Shown in pieces: positions 16,111 through 24,376 of a stretch of 36,775 nt of DNA. Position 1 is the first letter of the stretch, and each line of letters starts with the position of its first letter. The notes below the pieces were generated by a model. That model ran no database searches. It saw nothing but the letters and a program-made list of their open reading frames with translations, and was not told the DNA's origin. The position numbers and the translations under genes are program-made. Source of the DNA: Ignavibacteria bacterium CG1_02_37_35 (GTDB lineage Bacteria > Bacteroidota > Ignavibacteria > Ignavibacteriales > Ignavibacteriaceae). The DNA is taken from the NCBI GenBank assembly GCA_001871325.1, contig MNVA01000026.1:1-36775 (forward strand), given 5' to 3'.

Positions 16111-16770
16111 TTAATCTTTCCAGATAAAATCAAATAACATAAACGAAGCTGCGATCATCACCACATCGTAACAACCGAGAATTGCAAGTTCAACATAACT
16201 GCTGCTGAAAGTTGTTGTATCCATTGCCTGCTTTGTTAAATCTATAAGCGTTAACATGAGCGGCAGCAATATAGGAAACGACAAAACCGGGTAAAGCGTT
16301 CCCTTGGAGCTTGCTTTCGCAATTATCGAAGCAATGAGTGTTGAAGCTATTGCAATTCCGACATTTCCAAGAATAAAAGCGTAAAGAAAAAGCGACAAAT
16401 TTTTAATAACGAATGCATCGAATAGCGCTGAATATAGAAGTGCAACTACAATATTCATGGCGAAAACTAGAATCAAATTGAAAAGAAGTTTTCCGCTGAA
16501 AATTGTTGTCGGCGATGCAATAAGCTGTAACGTCAAAGTTGTACCACGTTCTTCTTCGGAAACAAATGCACGGGACAAACCGGACATTGCCGAAAAAAAA
16601 ATAACAACCCAAAACAATCCGCCGGATAGAAAATCGCTGATCTTCTCATTTCCGATCGAAAATAATATTACGCTGATCGTAACTACGATAAACATTACAA
16701 GAGAGTTTATCGCGTAACGGGTGCGCAGTTCGGATGCTAAATCTTTTTTAAATAACGCGTAAGCAGACAT
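16111..16770 (-). CDS. ccmB: Haem exporter permease subunit CcmB
   Basis: A 219-residue membrane protein with six hydrophobic segments. The start 'LFKKDLASELRTRYAINSL' and the segment 'FVSEEERGTTLTLQLIASP' with a preceding 'SGLSRAF' are typical CcmB sequence. With CcmA it forms the ABC-type module that uses ATP to release haem-CcmE from CcmC/CcmD. The 29-base gap from ccmA consists almost wholly of heptameric repeats and has no recognisable ribosome binding site, so initiation here may depend on coupling or on another signal. Confidence 0.93.
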   Translation of the reverse strand: MSAYALFKKDLASELRTRYAINSLVMFIVVTISVILFSIGNEKISDFLSGGLFWVVIFFSAMSGLSRAFVSEEERGTTLTLQLIASPTTIFSGKLLFNLILVFAMNIVVALLYSALFDAFVIKNLSLFLYAFILGNVGIAIASTLIASIIAKASSKGTLYPVLSFPILLPLMLTLIDLTKQAMDTTTFSSSYVELAILGCYDVVMIAASFMLFDFIWKD

Positions 16771-16772
16771 TT

Positions 16773-16807
16773 CAGTTATCAGTTCTCAGTAATCAGTTTT
16801 CAGTTAT
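16773..16807. repeat. Five CAGTNNT heptamers across the ccmA-ccmB junction
   Basis: On the plus strand CAG T followed by variable bases recurs every 7 bases at 16773, 16780, 16787, 16794 and 16801 (ACTGA on the coding strand), with a degenerate sixth unit. The array fills the spacer between ccmA and ccmB. The ccmA stop codon (16800-16802) is made by one of the repeat units. Confidence 0.85.
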
Positions 16808-17441
16808 TAGTTTTTTTGTAATCTTGTAATTCTAAAACAGATGAACAAATCGCCAGATCACTGTCTTCGTTTGAAGCAATGATAACGATGTTCTTCTGCG
16901 ATTCTTCTTTTACGGTTTGATAAACCTTTTCCTTCCCGGAATTATCTAAATTCGATGTAGGTTCATCAAAGAAAAGGATTTTAGGCGAATGAATTAAAGC
17001 AAAAATAAATTTCAGCCGTTGTTTCATCCCGGACGAATAACCTTTCACAAGGTCGTCTTTTCTATCCAGCAAGCCAAAATGTTGAAAGAGAAAATCTAAT
17101 TTCTCTTTGGTAAAGTTAACCCCTCTGATCTTTGAAAAAAAGCGAATATTTTCTACCGCAGAAAATTCGTCATACAAAATCACATACGGAGCTACAAATC
17201 CAATATAATTGTGCAAATCTTCCGATTCAATTGCTTTTCCTCCAAACAAATGAATTACTTTCCCTTTGGTCGGAGAAATAACGCCTGAAATAATCTTTAA
17301 AAAGGTTGATTTCCCGGAACCGTTTGGTCCGGATATTCCGTAAATGCCATTATCCTTACAAGAAAAATCAACATCTTTAAATATTAACCTTCTTCCAAAA
17401 ACTTTTGAAATATTTTCCGCCTGTAATTCAAAACTACTCAT
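16800..17441 (-). CDS. ccmA: Haem exporter ATP-binding subunit CcmA
   Basis: A 213-residue ABC ATPase. Walker A is 'GPNGSGKS' (38-45), the signature is 'YSSGMKQR' (135-142), Walker B is 'ILFFDE' (155-160), followed by the D-loop 'SNLD'. Length and position before ccmB identify it as CcmA, which energises release of haem-loaded CcmE. The C-terminus 'KKTNN' and the stop are encoded inside the heptameric repeat array. The start overlaps the end of the metalloprotease gene by 8 bases, which ties the ccm genes to the upstream run beginning at bamD. Confidence 0.93.
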   Translation of the reverse strand: MSSFELQAENISKVFGRRLIFKDVDFSCKDNGIYGISGPNGSGKSTFLKIISGVISPTKGKVIHLFGGKAIESEDLHNYIGFVAPYVILYDEFSAVENIRFFSKIRGVNFTKEKLDFLFQHFGLLDRKDDLVKGYSSGMKQRLKFIFALIHSPKILFFDEPTSNLDNSGKEKVYQTVKEESQKNIVIIASNEDSDLAICSSVLELQDYKKTNN

Positions 17442-19095
17442 TCATTATGACCAATTTTCCCAGGGCAGTGCGCTCCGATGATTTAATAAAGTATAAATAA
17501 ACGCCGCTTGCAAGTTTTTCGTTTTTGTCATTCATTGCGTTCCATTCAATAACCGCTTCTCCTTTAACCGGATCGCGAAAAAGAGTGATGGTTCTGTTGA
17601 ATACTACATCCATTGAGACTGAAAAAACTTTCAACGAAACCTCCTCATTAAAATTACCGACAAATGGAATTTTAAGAGGGACATTCTTTCCATAACGGAA
17701 CGGGGAAGGGTAAGGAGCTTCGGTAACCGCATAAACTATTTGGCTATCGCTAACAACAATATTGTTAAGTATGGAAGAAGTTTTCCAAAGATAAGGATTG
17801 TCTGCGCTAAAAAAATAATAATATCCATCAGCTAGTCGTGTAAATCCATCTTGTTTAAAATTACTTAACGTTATGGAAACCGGAAGGGTTTTGCTCAAGT
17901 TATAAATGCCGCTTTGCTGTTCATAGTTGGATATGTTGAAGTAAAGCGTGTCTTTTGGACTGGTTGTGGAATTAATTATCTTCAAAAAACTTGTTGAAGT
18001 AACAAAACTGTTGAGGTTGATCGGTATTGAATTACCCGTAAATGTTACAGTCATAAAAGGTTTGATAAGCGGATAATTCACTGCCTCGCCAAAAAATAAC
18101 CCGGAGACCGCTCGATAATTGGTATAGAAGGTCCATAATGCAAATTCCTTATATGCTTCAAGAAAGGAAGATTGGTTCTCAATTAAACTTCTGTTTATCG
18201 CTTCAAGAGCGCGGTAAGTCCTCAACAACTCCCATTGGCGTTTGATAATACCGTAATCAAATTTATCTTTTAAAAAGATATTCCAAATTGCAAGGTTATA
18301 ACCCTCATTAGATGCAAATGCTTTATCGGTAAAATTAAAGAATCCACCGGTCTTTAAATAATAATAGTAATCGTTGATCTCATCAAAAACAAATTCCTCC
18401 ATCGCAGTGGAAGTTAGCTCATAAAAATAGAGATCAAAAATTTCAGTTTCTGTTTGCCGTAAAATATAATTTCCAATTTGGATTGCGTGATGAAGTTCGT
18501 GCGCTGCCGTTACTTTTGCCGCCGCAATACCGGTAGTTGGATAACCGACAAACCCGTTATCCATTTCGATATAAGAATAATAAGTGCTGGAACCGGAAGA
18601 AATTTCTTCTTCGGAATTAGTATTGCCGTAAACCCCGCGCCCCATGTTGTACACATAAATATCATACTTATCATCTCCGCCGTTGCCAAGGTCTTTCGGC
18701 GGAGGAAGAAACCCTAAATAGTTTACTTCAAATGAATATGAAGAATCGAAAGCTCTCGCTAATTCATTCACATCATACTTAGGGGCGTTAGTAGTTGTAT
18801 TAAAATGGATGCGGAAAAATCCCGAGGGAGAAACAATACTGGTTTCGAGTACAGGGCGCTCCAATAAAGGCTTTAACATTTTTTGCTGCGCGGGTGAAAA
18901 AGATTTTAAACCAAGTCTAACAGCATTTTCAATTCCGAAACTGCACTTTCCATGTTCATCCCTGGATGTGCTTTGCTGAATATTCTGAAGAAAATCTTTT
19001 TGGTGAAGAGCAATATATTTAGTGTAAAGAGAATCAAATCCCGGATGGGCTGAAATCCCGACAGCACAAATCAAGATGACGAAGAAAGGTTTCAT
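17434..19095 (-). CDS. Secreted putative metalloprotease with type IX-like C-terminal sorting domain
   Basis: A secreted protein of 553 residues from ATG 19095. I prefer this start because it overlaps the previous stop as ATGA and opens a clean signal peptide ('MKPFFVILICAVGISAHPG'); a TTG seven codons earlier is also open. A zinc-site motif HExxH appears as 'AAHELHHAIQ' (His199, Glu200, His203 in this numbering), with a glutamate-rich helix after it ('STAMEEFVFDE') that may give the third ligand. The protein resembles the MXAN_6640-type putative metalloproteases. The last 90 residues, from 'YPSPFRYG' to 'ASGVYLYFIKSS' and 'GKLVIMNE', look like a type IX (Por) sorting domain. It is followed by ccmA with an 8-base overlap. 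Activity is inferred. Confidence 0.7.
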   Translation of the reverse strand: MKPFFVILICAVGISAHPGFDSLYTKYIALHQKDFLQNIQQSTSRDEHGKCSFGIENAVRLGLKSFSPAQQKMLKPLLERPVLETSIVSPSGFFRIHFNTTTNAPKYDVNELARAFDSSYSFEVNYLGFLPPPKDLGNGGDDKYDIYVYNMGRGVYGNTNSEEEISSGSSTYYSYIEMDNGFVGYPTTGIAAAKVTAAHELHHAIQIGNYILRQTETEIFDLYFYELTSTAMEEFVFDEINDYYYYLKTGGFFNFTDKAFASNEGYNLAIWNIFLKDKFDYGIIKRQWELLRTYRALEAINRSLIENQSSFLEAYKEFALWTFYTNYRAVSGLFFGEAVNYPLIKPFMTVTFTGNSIPINLNSFVTSTSFLKIINSTTSPKDTLYFNISNYEQQSGIYNLSKTLPVSITLSNFKQDGFTRLADGYYYFFSADNPYLWKTSSILNNIVVSDSQIVYAVTEAPYPSPFRYGKNVPLKIPFVGNFNEEVSLKVFSVSMDVVFNRTITLFRDPVKGEAVIEWNAMNDKNEKLASGVYLYFIKSSERTALGKLVIMNE

Positions 19096-21209
19096 ATCTT
19101 TTTTAAACTCAAGCAATTTTCTTTTGTATTAGTATAGAGAAGATACCATTGATTTGCGCTGAATTTATCAACCGAATAGCTCCCTACATTTTCAATATCT
19201 TCGAACTTCTGAAGACTGAAATTACCGGTATGCTTATTTACTCCTACCATTTGAAAACGATTCGAAGAGGCAGAGTAAAGAAAGAATCTTTTCGTCTCAT
19301 CGACAGAGAATTTCCCAAAATACTCCATTTTTGTATCATTTAACAAAAAAGCTTTTGCAATAGCGGACTGTCTTAAAACTTTATGATATTTATTGTTCCC
19401 TATTAAAAGATAATTCGACCGGTTATTAGAAACTGATGTAAAACAGAATTCCTCACCGGTATTGTAAACATCGGCAAGGTAATTTCTAAAATGAAAGAGA
19501 GAATCATATTTAACACTATGAATAACTTTTACAAATACGGGATTTTTAAAAGAAGCATAAGACAGTTCAACTTCCCCGCTCCCTTTTGTCCAATAATAAA
19601 TATCTCCCTTGGCATCAATTTTTACATCAAGAAGTTTTCCGGTTTTCAGAGAAGCATTTGCAAGCGAGTAGCGGAAGTTTTTATAAGTGAATGACGAGTA
19701 GACAAGCATATCGTCTAATGATTGAACAATAAGAATGTTGGCTCGTGTGCCAAGAGCGCTTTTCATCAACCGGCAATCTTTTATTTTTCCATCAACATAC
19801 AAATAATCTCTTTTAATTGAAAAAGTATTAAAATTGATCAGCAAAAATTCAATAACTCTTTCACCTAAATTAAAGAAGTAAATTCCTTTTTGTGATTTGT
19901 CATAATCATCAATTAAAATTGATGAGTAGTTGCCGTTAGTTTTTTGAGAAAAAAGTGTAGAAGGAAGTCCGTCTTTCCCGCGCAGAACAAAGGTACAAAG
20001 CCCTTTTTCGGCATTATATAAAAACAAATCATTTATGCCGTCTTTGCCATTATCAAAAAGGGTAAGGGAAGATGGCATGTTTCCGAAAATCAAATTGGAG
20101 GTATCACCAAAAGAAGAAAGATTTGAAACAAAATAAATTTTTCCGTCGTTACTCAGCGAAGCAAAACCATAAACAAATTTGCTGTAAAAGGGGATGAGAC
20201 CAGTAAGTCCGTTTTTCTGTAAATATGGTACTTCGGGGTAAAAAGAGCCGTCATTTTTTTGGAATAAAACTGAAACTTGAGAAGGTTGTGACCCTTCTCC
20301 GGCGGACAAATACGCAATATCGAATCTACCGTCTCGGTTAAAATCACCCCAGATAAATTTATCGGGTTTCAAATCAGTTGAGATTATTTCTTTTCTGTGG
20401 AAGCCGGAAACCGAATCACCAAAAATTATCTGTAGGTGGTTTCCGCTAATAAAAATGAGGTCGGAATAATAATCCGAATTAACGTCCAGCGCTTGCAAAG
20501 AAGAAATGGGACGCTCTAATTTGATAGCGCGGATAGATTTAAAATCGCCGCGGCTATTATTATAAAAAAACTGAAGCGTATTATCATTAATATTAAATGC
20601 GGCGATGTCCGGATATGAATCACCATTTAAATCAATAGCAGTTGACTGAGAAAATGCCGTCCCCGCTTCAATTTTTTTCTCTTCAATTTTTCCACTGCTG
20701 TTTTTTAAAATTGAAACCCCATCAAACCCGGCTCCGGAAATGAGTAACTCGTTTCTGCCATCTGAATTAAAATCCGCCTGGGTAATGACATCGGGAAATG
20801 AAGAAAAAGAAATTTGATTTGAGACAGAAATACTTCCCTTACTTGAAATATTCAACCAGCCCGCTTTTTTCTGCTTGCGGGACACAAAAGCATATCTGGG
20901 CGCTTTATCATAGATTTCAATATAAGAAAGGAAATTAGTAATTACAGAAGAAAAAGAAGATGAAAAAACCCGGGAGAAACTATCAACACCTTTCCCGGCA
21001 ACATTGGCAAAAGAATTTTTCTCCCCCCCGGTTAGCAGAAGATCAGAATATGAATCTTGATTAAAGTTTAACGTAAAGAATTGTTTGAACTTTCCATCAC
21101 TTTGGAAAACAGAATATTTGCAAAAACCATTAACGGGGATTTGGGCTGCTCCGCTTTGACACAGCAGAAAGACAATGAGAGAGGAGTTAATGACTTTTCT
21201 TTTCAGCAA
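19092..21209 (-). CDS. Secreted VCBS/FG-GAP repeat protein
   Basis: A secreted beta-propeller-like protein of about 705 residues. I place the start at TTG 21209, which gives a compact signal peptide ('LLKRKVINSSLIVFLLCQSGAAQ') and a 23-base overlap with the thioesterase gene. ATG 21257 would add 16 highly charged residues and a 71-base overlap. Calcium-loop-like repeats of the VCBS/FG-GAP type recur: 'DFNSDGRNELLISG', 'DLNGDSYPDIAAF', 'DVNSDYYSDLIFISG', 'DFNRDGRFDIAYLS'. No C-terminal sorting domain is visible. It overlaps the metalloprotease gene as ATGA. A scaffold or binding protein acting with that protease is a guess from position. Confidence 0.75.
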   Translation of the reverse strand: MLKRKVINSSLIVFLLCQSGAAQIPVNGFCKYSVFQSDGKFKQFFTLNFNQDSYSDLLLTGGEKNSFANVAGKGVDSFSRVFSSSFSSVITNFLSYIEIYDKAPRYAFVSRKQKKAGWLNISSKGSISVSNQISFSSFPDVITQADFNSDGRNELLISGAGFDGVSILKNSSGKIEEKKIEAGTAFSQSTAIDLNGDSYPDIAAFNINDNTLQFFYNNSRGDFKSIRAIKLERPISSLQALDVNSDYYSDLIFISGNHLQIIFGDSVSGFHRKEIISTDLKPDKFIWGDFNRDGRFDIAYLSAGEGSQPSQVSVLFQKNDGSFYPEVPYLQKNGLTGLIPFYSKFVYGFASLSNDGKIYFVSNLSSFGDTSNLIFGNMPSSLTLFDNGKDGINDLFLYNAEKGLCTFVLRGKDGLPSTLFSQKTNGNYSSILIDDYDKSQKGIYFFNLGERVIEFLLINFNTFSIKRDYLYVDGKIKDCRLMKSALGTRANILIVQSLDDMLVYSSFTYKNFRYSLANASLKTGKLLDVKIDAKGDIYYWTKGSGEVELSYASFKNPVFVKVIHSVKYDSLFHFRNYLADVYNTGEEFCFTSVSNNRSNYLLIGNNKYHKVLRQSAIAKAFLLNDTKMEYFGKFSVDETKRFFLYSASSNRFQMVGVNKHTGNFSLQKFEDIENVGSYSVDKFSANQWYLLYTNTKENCLSLKKI

Positions 21210-21657
21210 GCCTTGTTTCTCTTCTTTGTAATGCTTTTTCAAATCTTCTCTTTTCATCTTCGGTTTCAGGAACAACTTTTATTGCTTCGACTGGTTTGGC
21301 TTCCTCATCAACACTCACAAAGGTAAGGTAAGCGGAATTTGTATGAACCCTTTTCCCCTCTCTAAAAGATTCCGCAAAAACTTTTACCCCAACTTCAAGA
21401 GAAGTTTTAAATACTCTGTTCACCGATGCAACTAATGAAACTGCCTGCCCGAGTTTTATAGGATGATGAAAACCGATGCTGTCTACAGAAGCCGTTACAC
21501 AAACCCGCTGAGAATGTTTTGCTGCACAAAGGGCTGCGCAGATGTCAATCCAATGCATTAATTGTCCGCCGAGCAAATTACCAAGTTGATTTGTATGCTG
21601 GGGCAGCACCAATTCGGTCATGATCATTATTGAGTCGCCTACTTTTTTAGGACTCAT
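21187..21657 (-). CDS. Acyl-CoA thioesterase (hot-dog fold)
   Basis: A 156-residue cytosolic hot-dog enzyme of the YciA/BFIT acyl-CoA hydrolase type, which cleaves acyl-CoA to free acid and CoA. The diagnostic helix region 'NQLGNLLGGQLMHWIDICAA' holds the family's conserved Asn27-Leu-Leu-Gly-Gly and the catalytic-type Asp38. Then come 'VCVTASVDSIGFHHPIKLG' and 'VGVKVFAE', which match the second and third strands. The last 25 residues are lysine/arginine/glutamate-rich. It overlaps bamD by ATGA and the downstream VCBS gene by about 23 bases. Chain-length preference cannot be told. Confidence 0.9.
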   Translation of the reverse strand: MSPKKVGDSIMIMTELVLPQHTNQLGNLLGGQLMHWIDICAALCAAKHSQRVCVTASVDSIGFHHPIKLGQAVSLVASVNRVFKTSLEVGVKVFAESFREGKRVHTNSAYLTFVSVDEEAKPVEAIKVVPETEDEKRRFEKALQRRETRLAEKKSH

Positions 21658-22433
21658 TTTTTTGCGGTTTCCGGAGCTGATTTTTCAAGCTTCGTCTTTA
21701 GTTCTTCAACTTTAAGATAATTTTCATCCTGGGGATATTTAATGAGAAAACTTTCAATTTCTTTAAGAGCTGCTTCATTTTTTTTCAGACCGATTAATAC
21801 ATTAATTTTTTTAAAGGAAGCCATCGGTGCGTATTGCGTGTCGTGATAAATTGCTTCAACATTATCATAATAAGCGACCGCAGCTTTATCGTAATCCATT
21901 TTTTCATAAATAACCGCAGCATTATAAGCCTTGTGAGCAAGTTTATCATTCAGCTCTTTAATTTTCGCCTCTGCTTCAGGGACTTTCGGGTCCGTCGGGA
22001 AAAAATCTATGTACGCTTGATATTCTTCTATTCCTTTTTTCGTGTAACGCTGATCTAAAGGATAAGGAGGAGAAAGTTTATAATAACATTCAGCAAGATT
22101 ATACTGGGCTTCAGGAACAAAGGAGCTTGCAGGCATATTCCGGATCAACCGGCTAAATTCTGAAGCGGCTAAAATATATTCAGTTCGGGCTAACCGACTT
22201 TTTGCCAAATAAAATTGTGCATCGTCTATAATTTCATTTCCCGGAAATTGCAGCATAACTGCGTCAAACTCCTGGATAGCCTTATCATATTCTTCATCAT
22301 TATAAAAATCCATCGCATACTTAAAACGCTGTTCTGAAGTCATATTGGCTGTATCAATAGTAGAAGCACAGCCAACAATGAATAATAGTAAAAAAGGAAG
22401 GAAGATTAGTGTCTTTGTCATAGTCTCTGTCAT
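21654..22433 (-). CDS. bamD: Outer membrane assembly lipoprotein BamD
   Basis: A 259-residue lipoprotein with lipobox 'FIVGC' (Cys22) and five TPR-like repeats, matching BamD/ComL of the beta-barrel assembly machine. Typical stretches are 'YNDEEYDKAIQEFDAVMLQFPGN'-type repeats (described by their start and end), 'EAQYNLAECYYKL', 'GIEEYQAYIDFFPTDP' and a final 'EIESFLIKYPQDE'. The start may be ATG 22433 or ATG 22421, four codons later; both keep the signal peptide. It heads the long run that continues through the thioesterase to ccmF. The spacer in front (22434-22635) holds a direct repeat and probably the promoter. Confidence 0.88.
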   Translation of the reverse strand: MTETMTKTLIFLPFLLLFIVGCASTIDTANMTSEQRFKYAMDFYNDEEYDKAIQEFDAVMLQFPGNEIIDDAQFYLAKSRLARTEYILAASEFSRLIRNMPASSFVPEAQYNLAECYYKLSPPYPLDQRYTKKGIEEYQAYIDFFPTDPKVPEAEAKIKELNDKLAHKAYNAAVIYEKMDYDKAAVAYYDNVEAIYHDTQYAPMASFKKINVLIGLKKNEAALKEIESFLIKYPQDENYLKVEELKTKLEKSAPETAKK

Positions 22434-22487
22434 GTGTTAATATATAAGTACAATTGTGCAATAACCAAAAAATATCCGGTATTTTTT

Positions 22488-22520
22488 TTCTTAATCATAA
22501 TCATATTCTTAATCATAATC
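22488..22520. repeat. Direct repeat upstream of bamD
   Basis: TTCTTAATCATAATC occurs twice, at 22488-22502 and 22506-22520, an 18-base period. It lies 55-88 bases upstream of the bamD start, where promoter or regulator sites would be expected. Only two copies exist, so it is not a CRISPR. Confidence 0.6.
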
Positions 22521-22635
22521 TAACGGGAAAAGTAAGATTACGAACACGATGAAGAGTAAGAATGTAATCAATAAATACTACAGAATACCGGTTACAAAAT
22601 AAGGAAAGCGAGATAGCTTACCAAGATAAAAAAAA

Positions 22636-23235
22636 TTACTTACTCCTGGCTGTGAAGAAGATATATACCGCTGCTGCCGCAGAACCAAGTGCAATTGCCG
22701 GTTCTAAAAGACTTGAGAAAAAAGGTTCTTTAGGGATTTTCCCCTGTGTGAAGGGGAACGAGGAATTTTCAACCGAGGGAATGTCCTCATAAGGAAATTC
22801 GTTGTTGAGAGAGTAGGAAAAGTCTTTTACTTCGCTTGTTGCAGAAATTATTGAATAATTTCCCGAAAAATGGAGAGTTCTTTTAACGATAAAAGGACCA
22901 AACAAACTTTTCCTCTCCGGTTCACCGTAATCTATTCTCACGTCCGTTACTGCAAAACGAACAGAAACTTTCCCCGCCCGGTCTTTAATGTCTTTGTCCT
23001 GAAAATGAGCTAACAGGGTGTTTTGAAAGACCTGGTAATCTTTTCCAAGAACGAAATCAATTTGCACATTTTTCCCGTTTATTAAATTCTGTGCCAACCC
23101 ACTTGCCGCTGAATCTGCAAGTTGAAAAAACAGTTCAAGATTTGTCTTGGTTTGTCCACGGGCGGATAAAGATAAAAAAAGAAAGAGAAGAAGAAAACTT
23201 CCTCTCTTCATAACGAATTGCACAAAATTATTCAT
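22636..23235 (-). CDS. Secreted protein of unknown function with C-terminal hydrophobic segment
   Basis: A 199-residue protein I do not recognise. It has an N-terminal signal ('RGSFLLLFLFLSLSARGQT') and a C-terminal membrane-like segment ('AIALGSAAAAVYIFFTA', about residues 178-195) ending in 'RSK'. The central part is predicted beta-rich ('VSVRFAVTDVRIDYGEPERK'). The start at ATG 23235 overlaps the htpX stop as ATGA; ATG 23211 would give a tidier signal peptide. The C-terminal helix may anchor it in the inner membrane with most of the chain in the periplasm. Coupling to htpX suggests a link to membrane quality control (inference). Confidence 0.7.
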   Translation of the reverse strand: MNNFVQFVMKRGSFLLLFLFLSLSARGQTKTNLELFFQLADSAASGLAQNLINGKNVQIDFVLGKDYQVFQNTLLAHFQDKDIKDRAGKVSVRFAVTDVRIDYGEPERKSLFGPFIVKRTLHFSGNYSIISATSEVKDFSYSLNNEFPYEDIPSVENSSFPFTQGKIPKEPFFSSLLEPAIALGSAAAAVYIFFTARSK

Positions 23236-24080
23236 GAATATTTCTTTGCAAGTTGACGCAAACGGGAAACGCGTTCTTCCATTGAAGGATGTGTGGAAAA
23301 CAGTTTCATCAATCCGCCGCTTCTTAAAGGATTTACGATAAACATGTGAGCCGTTGCTGGTTTTGCATCCATTATAGGGTGCGCTTGATTTTGCATCGAA
23401 AGTTTTTCCAACGCCGAAGCCAATGCAAGCGGTACACCTGAAATTTCAGCCCCTCCCTCATCTGCAATATATTCTCTTGACCTTGAAATTGCCAATTGCA
23501 AAAGTGTCGCCGCGATCGGCGCAACGATCATTAAAACGAGAGAAGCAACACCATTATCGTCATCATCGTTATTTCCGCGTCCGAACATGAAAGCCCAGCT
23601 TGCCATCTGTGCAACAAAGGTAATGGTTCCAACAAAAGTTGAAGCGATCGTACCGATCAAAATATCGCGGTGTTTTACGTGCGCTAATTCATGTCCGATA
23701 ACTCCGGCAAGCTCTTCTGTATTTAGGATTTTCAAAATTCCTGTTGTAACCGCAACCGCGGCATGCTGCGGGTTCCTTCCTGTGGCAAATGCGTTTGGCG
23801 TAGGATTTTCAATTACATAGACACGCGGCATAGGTAAAGAAGCACGCTGTGAAAGTTCTTCAACCAAACCGTACAATTTTGGTGCGGATTCTCCGTTTAC
23901 TTCTTTAGCCTTATACATTGCAAGCACAACTTTATCGGAAAACCAATACGAACCAAAGTTCATCGCCAAAGCAAACAGAAAGGCAACGGTCATTCCCGAT
24001 CTTCCACCGAGCAAATTTCCTACGAAGATGAAAAGCACCATCATAAGCGTCATTAAAAAAACTGTTTTAAGGGTATTCAT
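23232..24080 (-). CDS. htpX: Membrane zinc metalloprotease HtpX (M48)
   Basis: A 282-residue M48B protease that degrades misfolded membrane proteins in the inner membrane. Two hydrophobic segments lie at the N-terminus (about 5-24 and 30-48). The zinc site is 'GHELAHVKHRD' (H130, E131, H134). The third ligand is in 'SREYIADEGG' (E203). Two more hydrophobic segments lie around 145-165 and 180-198. An aspartate/asparagine-rich loop ('NNDDDDNG') interrupts them. Length and motifs are normal for HtpX. It is followed by an unknown secreted protein with an ATGA overlap. Confidence 0.95.
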   Translation of the reverse strand: MNTLKTVFLMTLMMVLFIFVGNLLGGRSGMTVAFLFALAMNFGSYWFSDKVVLAMYKAKEVNGESAPKLYGLVEELSQRASLPMPRVYVIENPTPNAFATGRNPQHAAVAVTTGILKILNTEELAGVIGHELAHVKHRDILIGTIASTFVGTITFVAQMASWAFMFGRGNNDDDDNGVASLVLMIVAPIAATLLQLAISRSREYIADEGGAEISGVPLALASALEKLSMQNQAHPIMDAKPATAHMFIVNPLRSGGLMKLFSTHPSMEERVSRLRQLAKKYS

Positions 24081-24195
24081 AGTTTATCCAAATATTTTTT
24101 TTAGTTAAGACGTAAAAAAAGCTCATAAGTTCTTGTGCAAAATTAGAATTAATCCCTATTGGAAAAAAGCCAATTTGAAACGGTGAAAAGGGGAC

Positions 24196-24255
24196 GCAGA
24201 TTTTTTATGATCAATTATGCTCAGCGCCGATCATAGAAAATCTTAATGAATCTGC
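24196..24255. repeat. REP-like stem-loop element
   Basis: AGATTTTTTATGATC (24198-24212) pairs with GATCATAGAAAATCT (24229-24243); the single mismatch is a G-T wobble. In addition GCAGATT (24196-24202) can pair with AATCTGC (24249-24255), giving a competing outer stem. Such 'GCAGATT...AATCTGC' elements look like extragenic repeats of this bacterial group. Copy number elsewhere is unknown. Confidence 0.6.
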
Positions 24256-24376
24256 CTCCCATTGTTTTAAATAAGCTCTTTAAACAATAATTTTTTCGCT
24301 CAACGTTGTTGTTTACTGCAATGTTGAATTTAACTCAGTTTGTTCCTTTGTTAATTTCGCATCAGCCAAGCCGTGT

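Noticed and set aside
19096-19116. TTG start at 19116 for the metalloprotease
   Set aside because: ATG 19095 gives an ATGA overlap and a compact signal peptide, so the longer start is less likely.
21210-21275. Longer N-terminus of the VCBS protein from TTG 21275 or ATG 21257
   Set aside because: It would overlap the thioesterase gene by 71-89 bases and place about 20 charged residues before the signal peptide. ATG 21257 cannot be fully excluded.
22488-22520. CRISPR-like direct repeats before bamD
   Set aside because: Only two copies with a 3-base separation, no spacers of normal length and no cas genes.
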